The notes under the pieces were generated by a model that was not told the origin of the DNA, did not search any database, and saw only the letters and a list, made by a program, of their open reading frames with translations. Positions 46,201 to 53,748 of a stretch of DNA of 64,000 bases are shown piece after piece. Every line of letters begins with the position of its first letter. Position 1 is the stretch's first letter. The position numbers were made by a program, and so were the translations under genes. Origin of the DNA: Lachnospiraceae bacterium (GTDB lineage: Bacteria > Bacillota > Clostridia > Lachnospirales > Lachnospiraceae); NCBI GenBank assembly GCA_017450485.1, contig JAFSTN010000024.1, positions 62,001 through 126,000 of the forward strand. The letters run 5' to 3'.

Positions 46201-46360
46201 TCAGATAATCCCCGACATCTTTGATCGTATCCCAGCATAGCTGGCGATATGTTCTCATCTGGATGAAATATGTGAAGATCGCAGAGGTGATTGTGGTTAT
46301 AAGTGCGAATAAAATGAAGATGATCGCAAATTTGTTCAATAATCCGGTTCTTTTCTTCAT
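43181..46360 (-). CDS. Hybrid sensor histidine kinase with receiver and Hpt domains
   Basis: About 1059 residues from ATG 46360 (AAAGGAA upstream). Order: membrane helix (about 8-30), extracytoplasmic sensor (about 30-255, aromatic-rich, dCache-like), second helix, HAMP-like linker, HisKA with FLANMSHEIRTPMN (phospho-His), HATPase (DTGIGI, GTGLGLA), a segment of about 130 residues that looks like a receiver lacking its Asp, a complete receiver (ILLVDDNPIN, Asp in IIFMDHMMPEMDG) and a C-terminal Hpt (EVHALKSSSRQIGA). A phosphorelay protein whose final target must be another receiver, perhaps the one encoded at 41973. Ligand unknown. Confidence 0.9.
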   Translation of the reverse strand: MKKRTGLLNKFAIIFILFALITTITSAIFTYFIQMRTYRQLCWDTIKDVGDYLTNLILADGQDFVDYTEFFSEHYKDLRIPLDFEGYDDARNEFVTAYTREYPNQTLYSEKPVSELPYDMQLLYYTFRQEYWLTTFEQARESFNLPYTYFLTLNEADHTCTYQIDGERIEDSDHPGYLYMGDTYYEDPKSHTLLWNTYINGQKYDDVYEWDNEWGNCYSYYTPLIIDDKVIGLVVAEIDVADVNREILTNSVRLGARIAGIFFVGILLLLFIINGAYISKIHYLADKIERYAATRDHNTTRDLRSYNFRDDEIGMLAEQTADMISEIEEHEEEINRAAQMKTDFLANMSHEIRTPMNAVIGMAEMALREDVSDTARNYIGQIKASGRILIAIINDILDFSKIESGNMEIIPTDYIPTSMFNDVSNIVMMRIGSKEIALDVDLPPDLPAMLNGDNIRIRQILINLANNAVKFTECGKVSIIVTYSKKDDNNILLKVAVSDTGIGIKPQDLTKIFESFSQVDSKRNRSVEGTGLGLAISQRLVDLMGGTLDVTSEYGKGSTFTFTIPQTVIDWTPGMKVKEPDKCTGLALFRDTSLTDSFKRDSCRLGVTSIIMDSKTDLGPKFNEVSYQNPKSQLFFFTDEASLTPDRISCLESHPEVICVIITDFTGRCDITVPNMVQVKRPISSMTLSLIYNREKVYFDAGQSDDISSFTAPGAHILLVDDNPINLAVAEGLLEPLKMSVMSAVSGQEAIDLASRHRFDIIFMDHMMPEMDGVEATHIIREKYPEYNNIPIIALTANAIGDARDMFLKEGLDDFVPKPIEVRNLTSKVKQWLPPEKIKMMTAAEILERKENDRVNNTASRSVVIGDLDTDTAISMIGSEKVFRNILKEYHRVLSTKAEAIRSHYEAKDWPAYTIEVHALKSSSRQIGAMELADMAAELEKAGKELNIDYIEAHTDELLERYESYKPVLDTLFSDEAYSDNDKPLIDNTVLTDIWDRLRSGAENLDLDVMEAAAEELDKYSYPAGQEGFAQRIKEAVGSIDTDSCLEIMEAWKKATEHI

Positions 46361-46410
46361 AATGTTGATTCCTTTACTTGAAATAAGAAACACCTTTTAT
46401 TTTATCACAT

Positions 46411-46439
46411 TTGCATAAGTGGTTCAAAAGGTCTAATAT
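46411..46439 (+). promoter_or_regulatory. Promoter of the Mrp-type operon
   Basis: TTGCAT (46411-46416), 17 bases, TAATAT (46434-46439). The -10 box ends seven bases before the mnhE ATG, and no ribosome binding site fits between. Confidence 0.55.
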
Positions 46440-46446
46440 CTAGAGT

Positions 46447-46911
46447 ATGTATATAGTTTTTGTATTGTTTTGGATATTGCTGAACGGCAGATTTAACGTA
46501 GAGATACTGATCTTCGGATTAGTTATATCTGCCGTTGTTTATGCTTTTCTGTGCAGGTTTCTGGATTATTCAGTTCGAAAAGATCTGTGTCTGCTCAAAT
46601 CCTCGGGGCTGCTTATCTGGTATATGCTCGTTCTTCTCAAGGAGATCGTGGAGGCAAACATTCAGGTTCTTAGATTTGTTTATTCCCCCAAATACATCCC
46701 CGAACCGGCCATTTGTTATTTTAAGACCGATTTACACAGCGGGTTTGCAAAGGTACTTCTGGCAAACTCCATCACACTGACCCCGGGCACCATTACGGTC
46801 TCGGTGAACGGCGATGAGTTCTGTGTGCATGCTCTTGATACTTCGTTGGCCGAAGGGATTGAAGAGGGAGGATTCGTTCACATCCTGAGAAAGATAGAGG
46901 CGATGTGGTAA
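46447..46911 (+). CDS. mnhE: Mrp-type Na+/H+ antiporter subunit E
   Basis: 154 residues, the family length. Two N-terminal membrane helices and a soluble C-terminal domain containing LLANSITLTPGTITV, the MnhE/MrpE hallmark. It belongs to a large membrane complex that exchanges cytoplasmic cations for protons. First gene of the ten-gene operon, with a probable leaderless start (-10 box seven bases upstream). Confidence 0.92.
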   Translation: MYIVFVLFWILLNGRFNVEILIFGLVISAVVYAFLCRFLDYSVRKDLCLLKSSGLLIWYMLVLLKEIVEANIQVLRFVYSPKYIPEPAICYFKTDLHSGFAKVLLANSITLTPGTITVSVNGDEFCVHALDTSLAEGIEEGGFVHILRKIEAMW

Positions 46912-47325
46912 ATGGAGCTGTTTAAGGTATTCCTGCTGGCCGGCATGGTCATCATATCGATCCTGATAATCGCGGCCATTATACGTTCGGCGATAGGTCC
47001 GAGCATGACGGACAGAGTTATAGCCGTCAATATGATCGGAACCATGACCATAGCGTTGATAGCAATGCTTACTATTTACATGGCTGAAGACTATCTGGCG
47101 GATGTATGCCTGATCTATGCCATGATCAGTTTCCTGGCGGTAGTCATACTGACCAAGGTCTATACCGGTATCTATCTGCAGAGGAAACAGATGAAGGCGG
47201 GGCCCGAAGCCATAGCGGATAACCTGGCAACCCAGCCCGAGCTCGTGACCGCAGCTACCAGAGAGCAGGAACTTGAAATGCCATCGGAAACATCGTCGGA
47301 CAGCGAGACGGAGGTGATGTCATGA
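46912..47325 (+). CDS. mnhF: Mrp-type antiporter subunit F
   Basis: 137 residues; the family core is about 90. Three membrane helices with IRSAIGPSMTDRVIAVNMIGT (MnhF signature in parts). An extra acidic tail of about 45 residues (ending SETSSDSETEVMS) follows the core, not usual for the family. Starts directly after the mnhE stop and overlaps mnhG by four bases (ATGA). Confidence 0.9.
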   Translation: MELFKVFLLAGMVIISILIIAAIIRSAIGPSMTDRVIAVNMIGTMTIALIAMLTIYMAEDYLADVCLIYAMISFLAVVILTKVYTGIYLQRKQMKAGPEAIADNLATQPELVTAATREQELEMPSETSSDSETEVMS

Positions 47326-47651
47326 TACTTCCCAGACTGATAATATGCATAGTGCTCCTGTTTGCGGGATTGTTCATGTTCATATCCGCTACTATAGGTG
47401 TCAATAAATTCAAGAAACCGCTTAATCGTATGCATGCGGCAGCGATGGGTGATACGCTCGGTCTTCTCCTTATTCTTCTGTCATTGGTGGTTTGGAGAGG
47501 ATTATCTTTCGTATCGCTTAAGCTGATCATAGTGCTGGTATTCTTCTGGCTGGCGAGCCCGGTGTCGGGGCATATCATAGCCCAGATGGAGGCTACTACC
47601 AATGAGGATCTCGGAGAGATAGAGGTACTTAAGCAGGATGAAGATATTTGA
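47322..47651 (+). CDS. mnhG: Mrp-type antiporter subunit G
   Basis: 109 residues with three membrane helices. FISATIGVNKFKKPLNRMHAA and the later SPVSGHIIAQ fit the MnhG/PhaG family, where DxxxRxHAAA is usual. Overlaps mnhF by four bases and the DUF4040 gene by 14. Confidence 0.88.
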   Translation: MILPRLIICIVLLFAGLFMFISATIGVNKFKKPLNRMHAAAMGDTLGLLLILLSLVVWRGLSFVSLKLIIVLVFFWLASPVSGHIIAQMEATTNEDLGEIEVLKQDEDI

Positions 47652-47904
47652 GACATTTTTGCTCATAGGGCTGATCATATGTGCACTGTCGGTCATGTTT
47701 ACCAGGCGCATGCTGACCGCTATAGTGATCTATATGTCATACAGCCTGATAATGTGCGTGATATGGATCATACTGCAGTCCCCGGATCTGGCTATCACGG
47801 AGGCGGCGGTCGGCGCAGGAGTTACCAGTATCCTTTTTTTCGTGACACTCAAGAAAATAAACGGCTTCGGAGGAGAATCGGATAATGAGCAGGATCAGGG
47901 ATAA
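47638..47904 (+). CDS. DUF4040 subunit (MbhD-like; detached part of MrpA)
   Basis: 88 residues with three membrane helices. The stretch QSPDLAITEAAVGAGVTSIL is the DUF4040 signature that in seven-subunit Mrp systems lies in the C-terminal part of MrpA, and in membrane-bound hydrogenases is the separate subunit MbhD. Here it is free-standing. Overlaps its neighbours on both sides, so translation is coupled. Confidence 0.88.
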   Translation: MKIFETFLLIGLIICALSVMFTRRMLTAIVIYMSYSLIMCVIWIILQSPDLAITEAAVGAGVTSILFFVTLKKINGFGGESDNEQDQG

Positions 47905-48853
47905 TTACAAATCCAGTCCGGCCGGCAGATTCGAGGCCTGGTATAAAGACGGATACGATCCGATGGATGATCGTATGGATATCCATATTCCGGCGCAGAC
48001 CGAGGAGGATTACGATCCGACGGATGTGATCGCGGGGTTGGATCTGGAGGATACGGTATACGACAGGACTGCCAATAAGGCACTTCGTATATCCGGATAT
48101 ATATATAAGATTCTATCCGTAGTGTTGTGTGTCGTAATGATCGGGGTCCTGATCTGGATGGTACAGTACCTGCCGGCGTTCGGACAGCCGGATAATCCGG
48201 TAAACAACGAGGTCAGCGCGCGCTACATCGGCAGCGGCGTGCAGGAGACGGGAGCGATCAATTTCGTTACGGGCATGATCCTGGATTACAGGGCTTTCGA
48301 TACATTCGGTGAGAGCTGCGTGCTCTTCATCGCCACTATCTGTGTGCAGATACTTCTGCGATATGATGAGGGGGAGAAAGATCCCGAGAACGTCAGACGC
48401 AGACATCAGGCAGCTACGGATCGTCTGTTTGAGCCCAAGAACGATATCATTCTGCAGAAAGTAAGTGTGGTACTGGTTCCTCTGCTGTTCATATTCGGTA
48501 TCTATATCATATTAAACGGCCATCTCTCCCCGGGCGGCGGATTCTCGGGAGGAGCGGTTATCGGTGCAGGCCTGATACTGTATCTGTGCTCATACGGTTA
48601 TTCGAAGACAGAGCGATTCTTTACCATCCGGACCTTCCGTATCATCTCTCTGGCAGCGCTCATTACATACTGTCTGGCCAAGAGCTATTCGTTTTATACA
48701 GGTGCTAATCACCTGGAGAGTCATATTCCGCTCGGTACTCCCGGAGCGATCCTCTCGTCAGGGCTGATCCTGGTGCTTAACATATGCGTTGGATCGGTCG
48801 TGGCCTGTACGATGTATGCATTCTATACATTATTCAGAAAGGGGGATTTCTGA
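47885..48853 (+). CDS. mnhB: MbhE-MnhB fusion subunit
   Basis: 322 residues, over twice the usual MnhB length. After about 60 polar residues a membrane part starts (ILSVVLCVVMIGVL), with TGAINFVTGMILDYRAFDTF, which equals the MbhE-like last segment of MrpA. From about residue 180 it becomes MnhB, with GHLSPGGGFSGGAVIGAGLI. So the end of MrpA is joined to MrpB in one chain. GGAGGAG precedes ATG. Confidence 0.87.
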   Translation: MSRIRDNYKSSPAGRFEAWYKDGYDPMDDRMDIHIPAQTEEDYDPTDVIAGLDLEDTVYDRTANKALRISGYIYKILSVVLCVVMIGVLIWMVQYLPAFGQPDNPVNNEVSARYIGSGVQETGAINFVTGMILDYRAFDTFGESCVLFIATICVQILLRYDEGEKDPENVRRRHQAATDRLFEPKNDIILQKVSVVLVPLLFIFGIYIILNGHLSPGGGFSGGAVIGAGLILYLCSYGYSKTERFFTIRTFRIISLAALITYCLAKSYSFYTGANHLESHIPLGTPGAILSSGLILVLNICVGSVVACTMYAFYTLFRKGDF

Positions 48854-48855
48854 CG

Positions 48856-49239
48856 ATGAGCATCGGTGTGCTTTTTTCCTCGCATCTGGAAGAGACCGTA
48901 GCCATGATCCTTTTCGGGATCGGATTCTCACTGCTGCTACTGAACCGTAATCTGATCAAAAAGATCATGGGACTCAATATCATGGATACAGCGGTATATC
49001 TCTTTCTGACCGCGAAAGGATATATCTACGGCAGGATGGTGCCCATCCTTACCGACGGGATCACGGATCCGAATGCCTATACCAACCCGATCCCCGACGG
49101 GCTGGTCCTGACGGGTATCGTGGTATCTGTCAGTGTATCCGCATTGCTGCTGTCACTGACTATCAGACTGTATGACAGATATCATACGCTGGATCTGGAT
49201 AAGATCATCATGGAGTGGAGAAAGGAGGAAGACGCCTGA
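48856..49239 (+). CDS. mnhC: Mrp-type antiporter subunit C (NuoK-like)
   Basis: 127 residues from ATG 48856; three helices and the soluble loop usual in MnhC. Related to NuoK of complex I. PIPDGLVLTGIVVSVSVSAL is the MnhC signature region. Its stop TGA overlaps the next ATG (ATGA). Confidence 0.9.
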   Translation: MSIGVLFSSHLEETVAMILFGIGFSLLLLNRNLIKKIMGLNIMDTAVYLFLTAKGYIYGRMVPILTDGITDPNAYTNPIPDGLVLTGIVVSVSVSALLLSLTIRLYDRYHTLDLDKIIMEWRKEEDA

Positions 49240-50750
49240 TGGACTTCCTCCGTAATCTGCCGTTCTTCTGCATAATGCTGGCAATGTTCACGGGCATAGT
49301 GTCTTCCGCCGTAAGCGGGAGAGTCGCTCGCAGACTCACATTGTCCATGGTAACAGCGGTGCTGGTGATGTCAGCTCTGACACTTGGCTATGCCGAGCAG
49401 GTGGGTGAGAGCATCACATATCTAATGGGGCATTTCCCGGCGCCGTGGGGTAATGAGATCAGGTTCAGTACGCTTGAAGCTTTTTTGGCGCTGTACTTTG
49501 CCATCATCATGCTCCTGTCGGTACTCGGCGGATGGAGTCATGCGGTCATAGATATAGAAGCCGGTAAAGAGAATCTCTTCTATGTGCTCATAGATCTTAT
49601 GATGAGCTCATTGCTGGCTATGATATATACCAATGACCTGTTCACCGGCTATGTTTTCGTAGAGATAAATACCATAGCCGCGTGCGGAATGATCATGATC
49701 CGACAGAACGGACACGGTATCGTGGCTGCGATCCGCTATATGGTGATGAGCCTGATCGGGTCAGGTCTCTTCCTGATCGGTATCAGCCTGCTTTATGATG
49801 TGACGGGACACCTGCTCATGGTACCTGCTCACGGAGCCGTTGAGAAGATAGTTACCGAGCGTACATATATCGTACCGTTGCTGGTCATTATAGTGCTTAT
49901 CTCTGTAGGTATGGCGATCAAGAGCGGACTCTATCCCTTCCATTCATGGATCCCCGAGACGTACGGATATGCTACACCTACTGCCAGTGCGATACTGTCG
50001 AGTCTGGTGTCAAAGGGATATATCATTCTCCTGATCAAGATATTCTACAGGGTTATAGGGTTCGATACCGTAATATCGAGTCATGTTCTCAATGCGTTGT
50101 TTGCTTTCGGTGTGATTGCGATGATCATGGGATCTGTTCATGCCATACTGCAGACTGACTGCCGTAAGATGATAGCATATTCGTCGGTTGCCCAGATCGG
50201 ATACATATATATGGGGATAGGTCTCGGAACCAAGGCAGGCATGGTGGCCGCCGTATTTCATCTGCTGACACACGCGGCCACGAAGTCGTTGCTCTTTATC
50301 AGTGCGGTCGGCCTCTATGAGGTATCGGACGGCCGGACAGACTATCTCGGCCTCCGCAATGCCGGCTTCCGTAACCGGGTCGCCGGACTTGCCTTTTCAG
50401 TCGGGGCACTGAGTATGGTGGGTTTCCCGATGCTCTCCGGATTCATATCCAAATACCTGTTTGCAACAGCTGCTCTCGAGAAACCGCATAAGATGCTGAT
50501 CACTCTTGCGGCGCTTATCATTTCCACGGTGCTGAATGCCATATACTTCCTGCGTCAGGTTGTTACGATCTATTCGGGCAGACCCGGCGAGGCTGTCAGC
50601 ACCGGCAGGTTCATTAAGGAAGCCATTGCCGAATCCACATTCAGTGAGAGATTTGCGTCCATAGCACTTGTACTTCTGAACCTGTTCCTCGGTTTGTTTT
50701 CCGAGGTAGTCATAAACCTGATCTCACGAGGATTGGATCTGTTTGCATAG
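49239..50750 (+). CDS. mnhD: Antiporter-like subunit 1 (NuoM/MnhD type)
   Basis: 503 residues, about 14 membrane helices. Proton_antipo_M domain: the TM5 Glu in YVFVEINTIAA and the TM7 Lys in GMAIKSGLYPFHSWIPE, both part of the proton path of complex-I-like pumps, are present. Start overlaps mnhC. First of four consecutive paralogs. Confidence 0.9.
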   Translation: MDFLRNLPFFCIMLAMFTGIVSSAVSGRVARRLTLSMVTAVLVMSALTLGYAEQVGESITYLMGHFPAPWGNEIRFSTLEAFLALYFAIIMLLSVLGGWSHAVIDIEAGKENLFYVLIDLMMSSLLAMIYTNDLFTGYVFVEINTIAACGMIMIRQNGHGIVAAIRYMVMSLIGSGLFLIGISLLYDVTGHLLMVPAHGAVEKIVTERTYIVPLLVIIVLISVGMAIKSGLYPFHSWIPETYGYATPTASAILSSLVSKGYIILLIKIFYRVIGFDTVISSHVLNALFAFGVIAMIMGSVHAILQTDCRKMIAYSSVAQIGYIYMGIGLGTKAGMVAAVFHLLTHAATKSLLFISAVGLYEVSDGRTDYLGLRNAGFRNRVAGLAFSVGALSMVGFPMLSGFISKYLFATAALEKPHKMLITLAALIISTVLNAIYFLRQVVTIYSGRPGEAVSTGRFIKEAIAESTFSERFASIALVLLNLFLGLFSEVVINLISRGLDLFA

Positions 50751-50753
50751 TAA

Positions 50754-52235
50754 ATGATGAACAATAACATGTTACTGTTAATACCCATATTGCTTCCCAT
50801 TATCTGCGGGCTTGCGGCCGGCCTTTTCGGTAAGTTGCGCGTGCGTGCCAGATATAAGGGCATGGCCATAGTCGCCATGCTCGCAGTTGAGGCGATAGCC
50901 TCGATCCTTTGTCTGCGTATAGGCATGTCACTGGTTGTCGGCAGCATAAACGAAGCTATCAGGATAGTTTTCCGTGTTGATGCACTGTCGAGGATGTTCG
51001 GCGCTCTTGTGGTATTCGTATGGTTCCTGACCGGCATATATGCCTGCGAGTATCTGAAGAAAGATAAGCATTTTGACTCTTTCTTTGCATTCTATCTGAT
51101 GACAGAGGGTATGATCATGGCATTGGCGGAAGCCGGTAATATGATCACTTTCTATATGTTCTTTGAGATGATGACGATGCTCTCATTCCCCATGGTCATG
51201 CATGACCGGACGCACGAAGCGATCCGTGCCGGCCTGAAATATATGTTTTATTCTGTGGCAGGGGCACTGATGAGTCTCTTTGCGATATTCATGCTGACAC
51301 CTTACGGATACCTGGGAGACTTCAAAGCCGGCGGTATCCTGGATATAGAAGCTTTGACAGGACATGAGCAGGTATTGCTCATATCTGCACTGATGATGAT
51401 AGTGGGTCTGGGAACCAAAGCGGGTATGTTTCCGATGCATGCATGGCTTCCGACAGCACACCCCGAAGCTCCTGCTCCGGCGAGTGCCGTTCTCTCCGGA
51501 GTGATCACTAAGACCGGTGTGATCGGTATCATTCGGGGAGTATATTACTGTATCGGTTCGAGATTGCTGGCAGGGACATGGGTCCAGCACACCTGGCTCG
51601 TACTCTCGCTGATCACGGTCCTTATGGGATCGATGCTGGCATACAGAGAACCCGTACTCAAGAAGCGGCTTGCTTATTCTACGGTTTCGCAGGTGTCATA
51701 TATGATGTTCGGGCTGGCGATAATGAACTCCGTGGCATTCACCGGAGCCGTTTCCCACATAGTATTTCATTCGCTTATCAAGACCACCCTTTTCCTGGTG
51801 GCCGGTGCAGTGATACACCAGACCGGACATACGAGAGTGGAGGAACTTCGTGCGATCGGCAAGGAGATGCCGGTGACGATGTGCAGTTACACGATAGTAT
51901 CGCTGGGGCTGATAGGTATCCCTCCTCTTAGTGGATTCGTCAGCAAGTGGTATCTGGCAAGCGGGGCGCTGATGTCGGGCACTTCACCGTATTCATGGCT
52001 GGGCCCGGTAATCCTGCTCATAAGTGCATTGCTGACAGCGGGCTATCTTCTTCCGGTCACGGTGCGGGGATTCTTCCCGGGAGTTAATTATGGTGTGGGT
52101 ACACCCAACAGAGCGGAGCCTGACGTGATCATGTATGTACCTATGATCGTCATGAGTGTGATGACACTGATCCTGGGCATATATCCCGGACTTATTACGA
52201 CAACGATTCAGAACATAGCTGCGGGCATCTTCTGA
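50754..52235 (+). CDS. Antiporter-like subunit 2 (NuoM/MnhD type)
   Basis: 493 residues of the same family: MFFEMMTMLSFP (Glu) and GLGTKAGMFPMHAWLPTAHPE (the closest match to canonical MnhD/NuoM). IVFHSLIKTTLFLVAGAV is the second conserved lysine helix. Three bases after the previous stop. Confidence 0.9.
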   Translation: MMNNNMLLLIPILLPIICGLAAGLFGKLRVRARYKGMAIVAMLAVEAIASILCLRIGMSLVVGSINEAIRIVFRVDALSRMFGALVVFVWFLTGIYACEYLKKDKHFDSFFAFYLMTEGMIMALAEAGNMITFYMFFEMMTMLSFPMVMHDRTHEAIRAGLKYMFYSVAGALMSLFAIFMLTPYGYLGDFKAGGILDIEALTGHEQVLLISALMMIVGLGTKAGMFPMHAWLPTAHPEAPAPASAVLSGVITKTGVIGIIRGVYYCIGSRLLAGTWVQHTWLVLSLITVLMGSMLAYREPVLKKRLAYSTVSQVSYMMFGLAIMNSVAFTGAVSHIVFHSLIKTTLFLVAGAVIHQTGHTRVEELRAIGKEMPVTMCSYTIVSLGLIGIPPLSGFVSKWYLASGALMSGTSPYSWLGPVILLISALLTAGYLLPVTVRGFFPGVNYGVGTPNRAEPDVIMYVPMIVMSVMTLILGIYPGLITTTIQNIAAGIF

Positions 52236-52278
52236 CCAAGATGCTCATGCATGATATATAGATTATCAGAGGTTAAAC

Positions 52279-53748
52279 ATGGATCAGCAGATTTTGATCA
52301 TACCGGTGCTTTTTCCGATAATGGCGGGAATAGCAATGATCATATTCAAACCGAAGGCGAAGGTATACAGCCCCTTATTCATCGAGGGGATCGTTCTCCT
52401 GAACAGTATCCTTGTGTGGACTGTTATTCTTACGGGAATGGGCCGGGGAGAAGGCGCTTTACTCTTCAGACTGACCTATGATCTGAGTGTATACTTCAAG
52501 CTGGATGGTGCGGGTATGGTCTTTGCAGGGTTGGTGTCATTCCTGTGGCCGCTGGCAACACTGTATGCATTTGAGTATATGGAGCACGGAGAACATATCA
52601 GATCATTCTTTTCGCTGTATACGATGACGTATGGTGTAACGCTGGGCATAGCCATGGCGGGCAATCTCGTAACTTTGTACATGTTTTATGAGATGCTCAC
52701 GCTTGTGACTTTTCCGTTGGTACTTCATGACCGTACCAGAGAGGCGAGGCGGGCCAGCCGTATGTATCTGTACTACTCCATCGGAGGTGCGGCATGTGCC
52801 TTCATGGGACTGGTATTCGTGCTGATATACGGTTCCACTTCGGATTTCACACAGGGCGGAGTTTTTAGCGGCGGTGTGAGAAACGTGGATCATAATATTC
52901 TGCTGGCGATGTATGTGCTGGCCTTTTTCGGATTCGGAGTGAAGGCCGCCCTTGTGCCGGTACAGAAATGGCTGCCCGCGGCTTCGGTCGCTCCCACTCC
53001 CGTTACGGCGCTTCTTCATGCCGTAGCCGTGGTCAAGTCCGGAGCGTTTGCGATCATCAGGCTGACCTATTACAGCTACGGTGCGGATTTCCTGCGCAAT
53101 ACATGGGCACATTATCTGACGGCGGCCTTTGTCATGCTAACGATCGTCTACGGATCGACGATGGCGGTGAAGGAGATCCATTTCAAGAAAAGGCTTGCAT
53201 ACTCGACGATCAGCAATGTGTCTTACATTCTGCTGGGTGTGGTAATGATGTCACCCGCAGGGCTCATTGCGGCATTTACCCATCTGGTCTTCCACGCTTT
53301 TATGAAGATATGCTCTTTCTTCAGCGCAGGTGCGGTGATGCACCGTGCGGACCGTAACTATATATATGAGCTGGACGGGCTGGGCTATCAGATGCCGGTA
53401 ACATTCGCTTGCTTCACGGCTTCGGCGCTTGCGCTTATGGGCATGCCGCCTTTTGCGGGCTTTATCAGCAAATGGAATATCGTGCAGGCTGCTCTTTCCG
53501 AGGGTGGGGTACTTGGGATATGTGCCATAGTGATAATCCTGTATTCCGCATTGATGACCGCTATATATATGCTCTCCGTGACGGTGAGAGCCTTTCTGCC
53601 GGCTAAGGACACTGTCCTGACCGCAAATGAGGGTGTATCGGATCCCGGCTGGAAGATGCTGGTTCCGCTTGTGATATTCGTGATCGTATTCACAGTGATG
53701 GGTATATACTCCAAACCCCTGATGCAGTTCCTGGAGGAGATATGCTGA
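52279..53748 (+). CDS. Antiporter-like subunit 3 (NuoM/MnhD type)
   Basis: 489 residues; MFYEMLTLVTFP keeps the Glu, and FGVKAALVPVQKWLPAAS the Lys, although the usual His before the Trp is Gln-Lys. AFTHLVFHAFMKICSFF is the later lysine helix. AGAGG before ATG; 43-base gap to the previous gene, the largest in the operon. Confidence 0.88.
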   Translation: MDQQILIIPVLFPIMAGIAMIIFKPKAKVYSPLFIEGIVLLNSILVWTVILTGMGRGEGALLFRLTYDLSVYFKLDGAGMVFAGLVSFLWPLATLYAFEYMEHGEHIRSFFSLYTMTYGVTLGIAMAGNLVTLYMFYEMLTLVTFPLVLHDRTREARRASRMYLYYSIGGAACAFMGLVFVLIYGSTSDFTQGGVFSGGVRNVDHNILLAMYVLAFFGFGVKAALVPVQKWLPAASVAPTPVTALLHAVAVVKSGAFAIIRLTYYSYGADFLRNTWAHYLTAAFVMLTIVYGSTMAVKEIHFKKRLAYSTISNVSYILLGVVMMSPAGLIAAFTHLVFHAFMKICSFFSAGAVMHRADRNYIYELDGLGYQMPVTFACFTASALALMGMPPFAGFISKWNIVQAALSEGGVLGICAIVIILYSALMTAIYMLSVTVRAFLPAKDTVLTANEGVSDPGWKMLVPLVIFVIVFTVMGIYSKPLMQFLEEIC

